From: Daphnia carinata
Taxonomy: Eukaryota > Arthropoda > Branchiopoda > Diplostraca > Daphniidae
DNA: 64,000 bases
Reading direction: 5' to 3'
NCBI RefSeq assembly: GCF_022539665.2
Contig: NC_081339.1
Span: 2,628,017-2,692,016 of the forward strand
The notes under the pieces were generated by a model that ran no database searches, was not told where the DNA came from, and saw nothing but the letters and a program-made list of their open reading frames with translations. Each line of letters begins with the position of its first letter. The first letter of the stretch is position 1. Shown here in pieces: positions 48,001 to 61,213 of this stretch. The translations under genes were made by a program, and so were the position numbers.

Positions 48001-50822
48001 ACAATGCACTTACACCTACATATATAGCTTACGTAAACATACAACTTGCTACGTATAGCGAAAATGTAATTTTTCTTAGACTTACGTCCATCGAGATCGA
48101 CGCAAACGGTTCCATGGCAGCAATGTTCATTGGCTGAGCAGCGACGTCCGGAGCAGCTGGCCGCACCTTTATTGCTTGCTTCAGTGATCTCTTCATCCTC
48201 TTCGCTCTGAAGCATCGATTCCAGAAGATCCATCGACGACGACGGAAGAAAACGCTGCGTTGAAAAAAGAATACACATTAGAATATTCGTGAAATCGAAT
48301 CATGTTTCTTTTCATCGCACTCTTTGCGTTGCGAGAGCAAAGAAAAACACAATAGAGGCTTTTCGCGTACAACACTGGGGACAACCCGTCCAATACAATT
48401 TCTAAAACCTCTATGTTTGATCACGAGAAACGGCGGACATAAAGTCTGTGAAATTTCATTTTTACGCAGTCGGTGGCATTTCCTTTGAGTCGATTCAGAC
48501 GTATTCGGGTATTCCATTAGAAACGCGTTTGGTCATTACAAATTTAGAAGTAAAAGTGGGCCATCAACTTGTAATAGCTTTTTGAATAAGAAAAACGGGC
48601 CAGCAGACGGGAAGAATTTGTTTTTATTTGAAACTCTTATTTCAGTAATTGCTCTTATGGAACGACATACGCAGGCCCTATATGCATTTATTGACGTTTA
48701 TGAGCATCGAGCCAAACCATCGTACACAATATCTAAGTTGTTTTCGGCGTGTTTTATAGGCATAACGGTCGGCGTTTCAACAAACCGCATAAATTATTTT
48801 GTGAGAAACCGCTAACCATATAGCCGACAGTGCTCGGGTTTAATAGCAAATCGATAGAGGAGATCTGTTGAGGGCACGGCCGGAAGGCAACCAACGTTAT
48901 AGCCACTTGCTGTGCGCCTTCCCTGCGCCACCCGTTTTCTTCTACAACACTATTGACCTGTGCCTTTGCACGGACCAAAGTTTTAGATCATCAGCTTGTT
49001 ATTTATAGGATACATACTTTTTTTTTTCTATCGATCAGTCGGCGATTTAGAAAGGGCGAGAGCAAAGAGCGGTATTATAAACCCAGGCCTCCGCGTCAAG
49101 CCTCAGTATTAAATGCGTTTACCAGAACGTATGGATGACTTGTTCTGTAAACATGTCGAGAAAATATAACGAGATGGAATGCATAAGCAAAGTTATTCTC
49201 TAACATGGCCCATACGCTGCACGTATCGGCTCAAAATCTAGCCCTATCATGCGGAACAGGTGCAATGGCTATAGTAACTTCTTACTGACTTACTTTTACC
49301 AAGAAGCTTTCAATATGTATACAAACTTGCTGGTGAACTCCTAACAAGTCTACGGTTACCTTGAATCCACCCGCCCGTTCCGGAGGTAGGAGTGCGGATC
49401 AATAGAGTGCCGATAACGGAAGGCTACGCGTTCTGCATGCTTTTTAGCAACGTACATATTTACTCAATAAAAGAAAATTACTTGCTAAAAATTAAATTTC
49501 GCATCAACTTCAAACGTAGTAATTGCTTTCAAAAGCTGCCTTCCGCATAGCGTTCAAATATGGGAAAACGTTCGAATGCAAGTGATGGGAAAGCAATTTT
49601 TAGGTAATTTAAAATTGATTTGATGAAGGATCGTATAGATAACAAGATTATAAAGCATCCGCCAACAGATAATGACTACCTAATTAATCATCAGTTAATA
49701 CTCTTTTGTAATACGGCCATACGTATACATACTATTCACGTGAAGTACGTCATTTTAACTAAGAGGTAAAAATTTCAGTTAACACTTAAAGAAAAGAACA
49801 AATTAGCGGTTTGCTCGACAATCTGTAAATATAACGACTACTGCATGTAATTTAATGCGTCTGTGTAAAAATGAGGCCAATCTTTCCATCTTACATATGC
49901 CAGTCGTCTTTATCGTTTGCTCAAAGATGCGATCGAAATTGCAGTGACGCAGCTAAATCAGTTCGGTAGTCCCACGACGTGTGTTCAACAAAATGCCTTT
50001 ATTGACGTCGCAACGTACATTTCTCTGATGTTTCATTCGGTTACCTCGCATTTGCAGACAGCAAAGGAAGAAAAAAAAAAAGAAACTGCAGGTTTGGACG
50101 GCGGCACTCGGATGTGCGTGCGTAGCGTTCAGAATCGTGAGTCTCTCCATCGATCTACTCGCTTTACGCTTCGTTACAACTCTTTGTTCCGAGGCCGTGC
50201 CCTTTCCCGTTTTCCCAACACACTAAGGTTGTTTTTTTTCCTATAGCTATACATTTAACCACATCTAAAAAAAAAGACTTGTTGTAAAGAACAAGACGCA
50301 TTATGACGATAAAAATAATAAAGGTTTTCCCGGAGTTAACTACCGGAGTTAACCGCTCGAGGAAAAGGTGTCACGTAAGAAAGACATAGAGTGTGATTTA
50401 TTACACACTCCATATTTATTTATATCGTTACCATGCTCTTTATGAGATTAGTGTACTATACGGTTATGTCTTTCACCAGCCTTCTAATGCGAATAGATGT
50501 TAGTGAATTAAGTCAGCCTTCTTTTAAACATCGTGGAAATATGTGATACATACATCATTCTTAACGCCTTATCAAGCCGATAAAAGACACAACAATGTGA
50601 GGAGCTCTATCAGCTATCATTTAAACTTATTTGAATTAAAGCCTACGTTTCAGAAAGGTATGCAAAAATAATTACCTGAGGGGCATGACGATTGTTGCCA
50701 TAACCTCCGTAGCCCATGTTGGAAAGCATCTCAGGGCTGAAACGATTGAATCTTCCGCCCCATGAATATGCCCGTCCGAACAGAACGATGATTGCAAAGA
50801 AAAGTAAAGTGAGCTTCAGCAT
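45021..50822 (-). CDS. ITG-like / prohormone-3-type neuropeptide precursor
   Basis: Secreted Cys-rich peptide precursor. Five coding exons on the minus strand: 50822-50676, 48254-48086, 47441-47295, 47210-47122 and 45152-45021. All are GT/AG with matching phases, giving 227 aa. Signal peptide MLKLTLLFFAIIVLFGRAYS. It is followed by WGGRFNRFSPEMLSNMGYG, closely like the start of mature insect ITG-like (prohormone-3) precursors, then an acidic stretch and a Cys-rich domain with CSGRRCSANEHCC, CVDLDG, VGTCLPHHGRREGSTC, SDCDFGLLCV, CAQSSECDVSKGLCCQLLRRHR and ACSYFRDPLVCIGA. The precursor ends with QHTANEKR and then LTDRAANYSRK. In insects the peptide after this Lys-Arg is ITGQGNRIF; that sequence is absent here. 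Introns 1 and 4 are about 2.4 and 2.0 kb. Family match is from recalled insect sequences. Confidence 0.82.
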
Positions 50823-52760
50823 GATGAACGACGGAGTTGTCTGGATTACGGTGGCTTGGCTAGAACAGAAGCGTACGGTTCCGCGTTCACTAGTTGAATG
50901 GCAAAGGCCCAGGTCGATGTAGTCGACATCATGGCTAACTGTTCCCGTCTTTCCCCGGCGTCCTAGATCACCTTCGCCCCCTCCCACCACTCGGCGCAAC
51001 CGATCGAATCTAAGTGCAAAAATCCAACCGCTTCGTGCTCAAAGCAATAATGTTGTCCGCACAGAAATACGAGTTTTTGTTTTGTTTTATTATTACGAGA
51101 TTTAGCGATACTGTCCAACAATGTCGCTTTTACGTTAACATTTTTCTGATCGCTTTGTCCAAGTCTATAGCAATATGTAAAGAAAAAAAAAGGAGTTCAC
51201 GCAAGAATATCAGAGTATTAGTCCATTGTCTTTTATTCGATTTACCGTGGGCTTTTTGTGTATAGCGACCGAATGGGTGTGACCCGTATGGATCGGGAAC
51301 GGCAGGGCAAATTCACGAGCACTAGTCATAATGGTTGGGCACCATTAGCAAATGAACAAGCTTATTACACTTGTGCATCGTATTCGACTTATTACTAACA
51401 CCACATGCGTTGTCTAGGCTACTAAGCTCAATATCCTGTTATCCTTCCTCAACGACGTCCCACTAACCATTCGTTCAATCTAACAAGAAATCTGAATAGT
51501 TTTCGCACGTTTTTTTTTTAAATCGTTGCTGTCACTAAGGGCCAATTATAAAGAAAAAAAAAAGTTCAAGTACTACCTTAATAACATTCCGAATTTCTGC
51601 TGATTCAGCTCTTTTTGACAGCACGAAGAGCCAACAAAAAAAGCGTGTTTTTACACGACATCTCTTTGCAAATTTTAGGATACTCGTATTTGTAGCTTGA
51701 AACTTCCTTCCGTGTAAGACGAGTAGCTTGCCAAGTCAAATAAAAGTACTTAGACATTCGTGGGTAAGTGGACACAGATCGCTATATCCGCAAGTATAGT
51801 TCCATTATTAGTCAAGGACTGTTGCACACGACTTGTCCATTTGTGCTCTTGACGTTCAAGTAGGGAATATGAAAAGTATCAGCACCACACTTAAGAATTT
51901 CAAGCGCCATGTTGGAATGAATATCGGCAGTAAATGTTACTTCTGTAAAGCGCACCTGGTGATATCACTTTCTTACCATGCGGTACACCAATGTAGAAAA
52001 ACGGAGAATAGAAGCCCAACACAATTGTCGCACACCTATAACAATGTACAGCACAAGACTATTGCAAAACAATAAGATACTTCTAGATTGAATAACTGTG
52101 ACAGAATTCACAGATATTTGGAGATAAAAACTAAAATTTGCCAGCACTTGCAAACCATATGTTTGAACACCACATGTAATTTGCGTCGTCTGCATAATTT
52201 TTTCGCAACATCGATCGCAGTTTCAAAAAACATTTACTTTTCTTACTAGTAGATGGCGTCAAGAACGATAAGCGCTCCCTCAACGAATTCCGCTTTTTCC
52301 AAATTGAGCGGCACACGTTCAAAGCGCTCCGCTACCAAATTTGATTATGCCTTCGCATTATTTGGAATTTAGGATTAAGCTGCATGACAGTGACTTTAAA
52401 CATGGCCTCTAAATATTTTATCGTCGTTTCACTTCATCCATATTTCCGCAAGGTAGATCAGTAAAAAAGTAGCCAAACCTTATTCAAATTTCCGCGAAAT
52501 AGAAGGACATTTCCAATATCCATATCCCTCTTTTACTGACATTGTCATCGGGAATTTGGCCTCTGCTATTATTGTGTTCGCTGTCAAACGGAAAAACAGG
52601 GATGCACAGCTTGCAACCGTGGTTTAAAAACACACGCACATAGTCAGATTGTTACTGAGATATCCCCTAGGCTAGTAAACAGTAAAAGGAACAAAAAGCC
52701 TTCAACATTGCAATTGCCAGCTCAGCAGATTTGACAAAATTATGTGAAGAGCATTTAATC
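50823..52760. other. Divergent intergenic region between neuropeptide precursor and sugar transporter
   Basis: It should hold promoters for both flanking genes, which are transcribed away from each other. The first about 180 bp next to 50822 are GC-richer and probably 5' UTR. The open frame of the first neuropeptide exon extends upstream to 50999, but the signal peptide argues for the start at 50822. A CTCF-like motif lies at 52246-52260. No gene was recognised. Confidence 0.5.
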
Positions 52761-54279
52761 ATGGAAAAACACACTATGTTGGGCCAAAACACCTTGAGAT
52801 ATTTTAGCTTATTCATCTTGACTTTACAGGTAAATGTTATTGATTTAATTCTTAGAAAATTAAATGCAATTTTCTTCCATTTCAGACAACTCTGACAGTT
52901 TTGGCAATGCGCTATTCACGAAAACAAACAGAAGGAGCAAAAGATTTATATATTGCCACCACATTGGTTCTTGTTTCAGAACTCATCAAGCTTATGTTCT
53001 GCCTGATTCTTCTGCTTATTCAGAAATCAGGCTCTATAGAACAGCTTTTAAAGACTTTGGGATCTGAAGTTATTTTCAAGCCATCAGAGACTGCCAAACT
53101 TGCCATTCCTAGCTCATTATATACTATTCAAAATAATCTGATTCTATTAGCTCTGTCTTCCCTGGATGCAGCAACTTTTCAAGTACTTGTTTATTGTTGA
53201 TCAGCTTTATGCAATCTATAAACTTACTTATAAAATGGTTTACCCATACAGGTCACTTATCAGTTGAAAATTTTGACAACAGCCTTCTTTTCAGTTTTAC
53301 TTCTGAGGAAAGAAATCAAGGCATTTCAATGGTTAGCCCTAATTGTCTTGATGGGTGGTGTGATACTTGTCCAGGTCTGAATTTTTATTATAAAATTTAT
53401 TGATGATTCTTTAATTACTCCTTGTACTTTAGTTTTCTTCTGATGGGAAGCAAAAAGAAGCTAGTGTAGTTCCAATCAACCCACACAAACATTTGATTGG
53501 TATGTTAGCAGTAGTTGCTTCATCCTTATCAAGTGGGTTTGCTGGCGTTTACTATGAAAAACTTTTAAAGGAAAGTGCGCAACCGTCTGTAATCATTCGA
53601 AACATTCAGCTTGGTAAAGAAAGAAAAATAATTTAAAATCATTGCATTTATCCTAAAATTTTGTTTACGCTTTTCAGGTATTTTTTCAATAATATTTGGA
53701 ACCGCTGGAGTCGTTATAAATGATTGGGACAAAGTATCCCAACGTGGATTTTTTGACGGATATACTTCCGTTGTCTGGCTAGTTATAATGCTCCAAGTAT
53801 TAACTAACTACAAACTAATTTAGTGGTGTTGATTCCGTCTAAGCCTTATCTTCTTACAAAACTTAACAGGCAATGGGAGGTCTAGTTGTAGCAGCCGTGA
53901 TCAAATATGCTGGTAGGAATTGCGTCTGTGGTCGATTAATTCACGTTTCATGCCGTGTTCCTAAAAACATTTTCTGTCTTCTTTTTTAGACAATATTTTA
54001 AAGGGATTTGCAACATCAGTCTCCATAATTTTATCTTGCCTTTGTTCTTACGTTGTTCTCCATGACTTGAACCTGGATCTGACGTTCGTTTTTGGGACTG
54101 GATTAGTCATCTTGGCGACTTTTATGTACGGAATCCAGTCACACAGCACACCCTGTCTTGGCAGCAACAACTCAAACAGTTTAATAGTTGACAAAGACGG
54201 AAACGAAGATATTAACCGTTCGTCGTACACAAAGGTAAATAACGATCGAACTTACCAAAAACTTTCCAGCACAATTTAA
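52761..54279 (+). CDS. UDP-N-acetylglucosamine Golgi transporter (SLC35A3 type)
   Basis: Nucleotide-sugar antiporter of the SLC35A family that brings UDP-GlcNAc into the Golgi lumen for glycan synthesis. Seven exons: 52761-52829, 52886-53182, 53252-53374, 53433-53613, 53678-53796, 53870-53912 and 53990-54279. All are GT/AG with agreeing phases and give 373 aa. About ten hydrophobic membrane segments. Family signatures seen: [12 protein letters not shown] near the start, [79 protein letters not shown]. These agree better with human SLC35A3 than with the CMP-sialic acid or UDP-galactose members, but substrate is inferred. A possible donor (AAAG-GTAAAT) at 54235 could shorten or replace the C-terminus. 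A polyadenylation signal is at 54964-54969. Confidence 0.92.
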
Positions 54280-54963
54280 ACCTTGTCCTACGCCGCTTGG
54301 TTGTCCATATTGTTGTCATTTAATTAGTTAGTAATTGTATTTGTTATTTAATTGAAGTCCTTGTGAACGTGCAGCTCAAAATCAACGCTATGAAGATCTT
54401 ATACCCCATGTTGTTTGTTATCTTGTATCTTTGTTTAATTTTTTAATTTAAAATTCCTTTCATTGTAAAATCCTTGCCCTCCAAAAGAACCAAACCTGCA
54501 GAGCAATTTTTTTTCTCTCTCAGTTGTCTGATTTTAGTAGCAACATGACTCGCAGTAAAGAATACCAGTTTCTATTTCAAGCCAGCTAAAGGTAAAGTCC
54601 TCGTTTTCTGTCGGGGCTTCAATGAACAAGTTTTGTAAATACAAATTTCCAGGCTATCTGAAAGAATCTACAGAGGGCTAGTACTTTGATGTGTCGTGTT
54701 TTGTTGTCTGTTTCAAAATGGGAATCCTTTCTACTTACCTCCATCAGTCATTGTCATTACTTTTTTTCTCACCAGAAATCATTCTATATTATTTTTCACC
54801 AGGCTGAGAAACCCAAAATTTTATGATGAAAAAAACAGAAGCGTCAACGCGATCCACCATCGAAAGTGTTTTGCAACTGCCTCATCGCCAAATGTTTTTG
54901 CAACAATGATTCACTAGTTGCGAATCTTATTGACAACACCTAGAGAATCTGGAGATTTTAAAC

Positions 54964-54969
54964 AATAAA
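54964..54969 (+). terminator. Polyadenylation signal AATAAA
   Basis: AATAAA about 690 bp after the transporter stop codon, the best candidate for its 3' end. It would make the transporter 3' UTR end before the convergent RhoGEF coding region (55438). Confidence 0.4.
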
Positions 54970-54984
54970 ATAATTATACATTGA

Positions 54985-55437
54985 ATTTTGACTTGTCTAA
55001 TATTTACTTCTTGGATGCGACGAGGAATGCTATAGAAATAACCACCATCATCTCCACTGGCACAAGAGCGTCCTCCTTTCGCTAATGCCCTCCAAATACC
55101 ACGGCGATTAAGGATCTGTAACGTAAATCCATTCCATTGTGAGTTCTAAAAGAAGAAGAAAAGCTGGCCAGTTTCCGGTGCGGTGTTCATTTAGCATCTC
55201 CGCGTCTGAAAGGAAAAAAAAGCGTCTTTCGACGTGTGGTCAATGATACATTACAAAGGACAGAAGATAATGGACAGGTAGCATAAAGGGACACAAACCA
55301 TTCGGTGGAAGGACATTTTTGACTGACAGACGAAGGATGTATTCATTTCATTTGAAAATGAGTAAGTGTACAAAAAGGATCTTGCGATACGCCGCTGTTG
55401 ACAAAGATTGTTGAGAGGCAAACGCAAAAAGAAAAAT
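54985..55437 (-). other. 3' flank of the RhoGEF gene with a coding-like patch
   Basis: Presumed 3' UTR of the minus-strand RhoGEF, possibly overlapping the transporter 3' end. A patch at 55115 down to about 55005 has a good acceptor (GTTACAG) and an open minus-strand frame beginning ILNRRGIWRALAKGG, then acidic and Tyr-containing sequence. It could be an alternative last exon or chance. Confidence 0.3.
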
Positions 55438-57540
55438 TTAAGATTGGGCTGAATTTCTCAAACTGGTGCAAGAACGGGTGCAAATTCGATGTGTTTCTGG
55501 GCTTAAGGTTTGATTGAGACAGATAGAACCTTTGGATCGGAGGAAACGGACGGGCTGAGAAGACATTGCTTGTCCTCCAGCAGGCTGACTGGGAAGGTGT
55601 GGTGCACTCACCACCTGTAACTTTCCGCGTGGTAACAGATTACGCCGATTTGCTCCCCGGATATTTAGGCTGGCCTTAATTTTCGGAGCCTTGCGAGGGC
55701 TGTCAATATCGCTCGTCTCTTTGGTGTGAGCGTGCGACGACTGCCATTCTTCCATGACTCGGTGGAGGCCGAGCATCCATTGCTTCTTGTTGTGCTCGTT
55801 GAACGTCACTAATGTAGCACTTTCATTTCCTGCTTCGATTTTAAAAACGTGTTTCGTTCCAAGTCCACTACCCGAAGACCCGGGCAGGAATGAATTATTG
55901 CGGCCCACTTTGGTGCCCAAATCGATAACTTTGAACTGCCCCACTTCAAAAGGCGTCTTGTATAAGCTCAGCCGATTGTTGGAGAGGGTTCTCGTTAGGA
56001 CTAATCCACTGTCGAAAAGGAAACACTGCAACTTTAAACCTTGACTTGTTTTCAGGGGTCCATCACAAATGAGCGTCGTAGCTCTTCTTAAAACAGGACC
56101 CATTTCTTCAGACAAATCAATTTGTCCAATGACATGTTTGCAACGCCCAAGTCCTGTTGATTTGTCAACCCGGTCTAATATGTTTGTAAGTATTCGGAGA
56201 ACTTGTTCCAGCACTTTATGGTCAACATGGCTCTCAGGTGTGAATTTGAGAATCTGTTTAATCAGCAGAGGGTATTTCACTAGACGCGACCTTGGAACAT
56301 CTAGAAATGAGACAAATATTTTACATGAATAAACAGAACAACAATTGAAACTAGAAGATTATTACCAAGGTAACTCCACACATCGAGACGACGTGAAAAG
56401 GGGGACTCCAAGCAACGTGTGAAGAAATCCTCAACGCGAGCATCAGACGACCTTTTTTCATCTAAAACGCTTTTAGCTCGGATTTGGTTAGCACAATGGA
56501 TTACATAGATTTCTAGTTTTGGGACCTGTAATGGGGGAAAAGTCACGGTTACGTTTAGGTAATACGAACGTGCAAGGACAGTGCATACCCATTTGAGGAG
56601 TATATTTCCCACAGACTCAACAGATCCATCAGGACCTTTAGCTTTGGTCAATTCTTCTTTAAGTTCAGAATGAATAGGCAATAAAGAATGAATCCCTCCA
56701 AATATCTGTTCAGCTTCACTATGATTGATAAGCCCAAGGCGCACCAAAGAGTCATGATAATTACGTTGCAACATTGAAATGTCTTCTATCAGATCACACT
56801 CTCCATGCCATAGTTCATACATGGCCTACAACACAAAATGGTTACATGTGTGCACCAAGAGAAAAACAAATTGCAATACCTCTTGTCTCTTTAATTCTTG
56901 ATTGTTTAGTGACAATGCTGTTGTTTTGCCCCAGGTTTCGCTCCATAAGTGGATGATTCTGTGCTTGGTGGGTGTCAACGCTGGTGGGCGGTAAGGTGTG
57001 AGATTGGAGGAACCCTAAAATTCATATACATCTTTTTAAATCAATCCATGAAATGAATAAAAAGATTCTATACTGATAGTCTGCTTAGAGAAGCAAGGCT
57101 TCCCCTTGTTCGTAACAATGCTGGTGAAGAAGGAATGGAAATGACAGAAGGAGTAGGTGACTGTTGGCTTTCTTGAGGAGGTGCAGACTCTTTGGCAGAA
57201 GGATGGAGCATTCCACTAATTGATTTTTTAAGGGCTTGCTTGGCATTCTGTAGGGGCTTTCCTGAAGAAGTGAAAATATTTGCCAATGATGCTACCCGGC
57301 CTAACCGCTTTTTCCGCTTGCTAGGACCTTCATCATCTCCCAAATTAAGAGAATGTGTGCTGGCGTTGTCTTCCTGATCTTTTTTCCGTTTTCTCTTTTG
57401 TATGAAAAGAAGAACGCAAAATATTATTTAAATTAAATTAGGTGTTTGAATGGGGATAGACTTACCAGACTGAAACTCTTGTGTTGCTTGGGTGGCTCAA
57501 CAAAAAGGCTGTTGACAGACAAAGAATCTTCATCAGGCAT
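55438..57540 (-). CDS. Rho guanine nucleotide exchange factor, NET1/ARHGEF3 type
   Basis: DH-PH exchange factor that activates Rho-family GTPases (RhoA in vertebrate NET1 and ARHGEF3). Six exons on the minus strand: 57540-57466, 57394-57074, 57014-56880, 56825-56589, 56525-56366 and 56300-55438. GT/AG junctions and phases agree, giving 596 aa. The N-terminus has basic clusters RKRKKD and KRKKR, possible nuclear-import signals as in NET1, then RVASLANIF, matching the RVTSLANL block of NET1. The DH domain (about 175-365) contains RQEAMYELWHGECDLIEDI, RVEDFFTRCLESPFSRRLDVWSYL and DVPRSRLVKYPLLIKQILK. The PH domain (about 370-490) contains KLQCFLFDSGLVLTRTL and ends in QWMLGLHRVMEEW. The tail is Ser/Arg-rich and ends NSAQS without an obvious conserved motif. 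NET1 and ARHGEF3 are closely related and one arthropod gene is expected; I cannot separate them here. Confidence 0.9.
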
Positions 57541-60500
57541 TTCAACAAATTAATTAGAATAATGGTCACTACATAAACTCAAACTTTTTAAATGTCAGAT
57601 ATTTTTACTTTAATCTAATTTGAAAATGCTAGCAACCGTTGGGATTCCTTTGATCCCCGCGCTAGCCATTATTCAGAATGATGAATGCTTTCAAATTGAG
57701 AGTTGCCATACTTACAAAATGACAACACACAGACGCATGAAAATGAAAGTCCAACGCCGAGCGCCCTCCCTCAACGCCGAACAGCGAACACAATTTACTA
57801 CTTCGCATTTCTTTTCATATCAATGAACAGCGTATAAATCGATTCAGTTTATTATCGCCTTTTTGGTGTGTCGGGTTATCATAAAAAGATTCCGTAGTCT
57901 CAAGTTTTACGCACGCTGGAAGTTTTTCTTAATTAATGCCAGGTTCAACACACATAAAAATGAAATGAGGTACTATAAACAAACGACTTTATTAACAATT
58001 AACTGGAGAAACGGTGCTTCAAGGCGACCGGATTTGAAGCGATTGTTAAAATACGAATAAGTTTATAATGCTGGGATGAAAACCCAAAAAAGAAACCGTC
58101 TTTACTGGAAAGTTGTTTCATCGGAATCCCACCTGTGTTTGTATTTGTCACGCGTTACACTATAATAATCATTTTTCGCCAAAGGAATTAGTGGAAAAGC
58201 TGTGGTTTATGCGACGTTCGATTCATATTGACAGATCCTTCTTGACACTCTGCTTTGATTCAAGGATTACGCACGTCCAGCAGATTTCCGGAATATTTCA
58301 CGCAACGATTCCTCCCTATAATTCTTCTCGGAAATATGACAGGAGGTGAATTATGAAAAATAAAATAAAATGTTGCTGAAACGAAAAGATGTGTTTAAAA
58401 AAATATGCATCCGTCTTGATCTTTATGTTGAATCTTTCAAAAGAGGGATTGACATAGACTTCCCTTCATAACTAAGTTCTTAAGATGGTTCTCCAAAGTT
58501 TCTGGAATTGTGGATTCAACCATTGAAAATTTCATGGGATTATAGTGCTTCTTTACTCTATAGTTTTCTTTGTCCAATGTTATGCCTTCTTAAGAGTAAA
58601 ACGAACAAAAAAAAAATGCTTTAAATGAAGGGTTAAAAAGCCTTTGTTGATAACGCGTAACGTTTCTACAGTTCCGTAGATCGCCAATTTATGTAAAAAA
58701 AAAAAACACGTAAATGAGATGGTCATTGCTTCGGGAAGACATTCCCCTATGACCTTAATGCCATTCTTTATCACTCCCATAATATTGATAAGGCATTGAC
58801 ATTGTAGTGAATAAAGTGCATGCACTTTAGTTTCATTTGCCGATGGCTAGCAATAATATTTCGATACCATGTCGCCTTGAAATGATTTCATAATGCCGCC
58901 AACAACAATGTAGATAAGGAACCCATAGCTGGAATTTGAGTTTTTCTTTACGTAATTTTTTCATATGCAATATTTCTGGAAATTCGATTTTTAAAAATGC
59001 CCGCTTTCTAGCCATATTTAAGCCGACTTTTCTCTGTCCCCAGCAGTTCGAGCGATAACGTTGTACCGAAGTCATTCACATAACGAAAGACCATCATCCT
59101 CTGCAATGCCTGCTTCGCAACTACCAGTTTTCTAATGTTCATTAAAATTTTAATGTTTATTATTCCTTCAGCTTAAAGGCTGATACTTTTTTACCTCAAA
59201 TTTTTGCTTGGAGATAATATGGAATCGATATAAAAGCATATTCGGTACATCAAAAGTGTGCGAATCCTTGTCTTTTCGGCTTTGCAAGCTGTATAGATAG
59301 CACGGTACAGACTCCAAAGGGTTCTACTGAAACTTAAGAGCATAGGTCATGAAAATTGATGTGCACAATAACTTATGATAAATAAGGTTGATCCCTTTGT
59401 GTTGCAGGCAGACTCATCAGCTAATAAATTATTCGTACATTACTGTATTCATACTTCAATGTGGCGTTTCTGCCGTTTTGAAACTGTTTTTTAACACGTA
59501 ACAAGGTGACGTTACGAGTCAACGACCTTTACCCGTTTACTTCTCAATATCCAGTCGACACCCCGGATGACCAACGGCACTTTCTTAAATGTCGATCATG
59601 TGCAGTTGGGTACACTACCGGAAATTCTCCGTTTACTCTGCCTGTTTATTTTTTTTAGGATCCGTAGTAGACTAGTAATTTCTCCAGCCACAGGTTTTAA
59701 AATTTCCACTATGACTTGGCAAGTTATACTCTGTTAGCCTTATTAAGAAAGATTTTTTTACATTTTAATGAATAACGATGACGTGAATGCTTCAAAAAGT
59801 TAGGTGACAACGTCAAAACGAGCTTTTAGTCAACCTTTTAAGTTTCATGTTTTGATTCGTCACTCTTGCCGAATGGTGCCGGTACATTTTTTCCTGAAAT
59901 AAGAATGGATATTCTTAGAAAGTTACATTTGAAGCACAATCTACAGCGTTTTCTGTATACCAACACTCGAATTGCATTGTAATTTTGTCTAATATTAGCA
60001 AGGTATGTTTGTGGGTAATTCAGGTGGAGGGGCAGCTTGCAAATTGCAAACCCTTGGAAATGGAATATGAAGCAACTCACACTAATGGATTCACCTTTAA
60101 CATTCACAATATAATAAGTACTTAGCTTTGTTGTATATTTAGCTGCACCGGATGTTTTCAGACACGTATAGATACGATTCCAGTAATTCGTGAGTCTATT
60201 GACACACTGTACCCAAAAAACCTCACAAAAATTGATACAGTCTAGCCGTTAGGTGGGTGACCATTCGTCTAGAGGTAAAGTAAGAAAAATGGAAAACCAC
60301 CAAGGTCGGCGGTAAACCACGAAAAGAGAAAGAAAAACATAATTTCTGCATATTTTTCATTAATTAAGGAAACGAGTTTAGACGTGTAACCCTATGCAAA
60401 AAAAAAAAGGTTTTGGGATAACGATTTTTCAGAGAAATTCAAGGAAAGAGGCAAGGGAAGGAAAACCAAACGTAAAAATATACTTAATTGATTTACGTAA

Positions 60501-61213
60501 ATTTTTAATGCATATAATTTGGTTTATGGCAGCGCTGCAATAGTCCAAATGGCAACATAAATTTCAAAATCACAAGATATTGTTTCAAACCGTCGCGAAC
60601 ATAGACGTTGCTGGCCTCCTTGTTTTGGGAAGACAAAAACAAGCAAACAAAGAACAAACGCACTGAAAAAGAAGGTCACTGAAACATGGAAACACGAACA
60701 ATCGCTATTTTTGAATAGAAAGCTTTGGTGGGTTGGTATATATACGAAAGCACCAATGCGTTTCAAGCAACCCTATCATTTTTACACGCTCCCTTTGAGT
60801 TTCATTTAACGGTTTGACGTTGTTTCGGGAAGCGCAACCGTAACCTAAATAATTTCAATTTATTTATATATTTTTTTTTTTTAGGCGACGATCAGAGCGA
60901 AAGCTTTCAGATTAGGCGTAGATACAGTATTGCTTGTTTGTTTGTTTTTTTGTCTCTCTTGTTTATAAAGAAAGTTGACGTTTTACAGCACCGCAATTTA
61001 CAAAGAAAGTGGCCAGCCATACTGTGTGCGGAAATGCTTATGATTTATGAGGTGAAACAACGTTATGTGCCAACACGACGGGACGAAATAACTAGAATTT
61101 CAGTTCACCTTTCACACTTTATACCAAACAACCGGGATCCCTCAACCAGAAAGGTTTTTTAAAATGCCATCTTCTATCACGTCAATGGCTCGTCGAGCTT
61201 TCGTTATTTTTTA
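57541..61213. other. Intergenic region, no gene recognised
   Basis: 3.7 kb between the start of the RhoGEF and the 3' end of the sulfotransferase. The 200-300 bp next to 57540 probably hold the RhoGEF promoter and 5' UTR. The remainder is AT-rich with short poly-A/T runs, and I see no exon, RNA gene or clear repeat. Confidence 0.5.
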
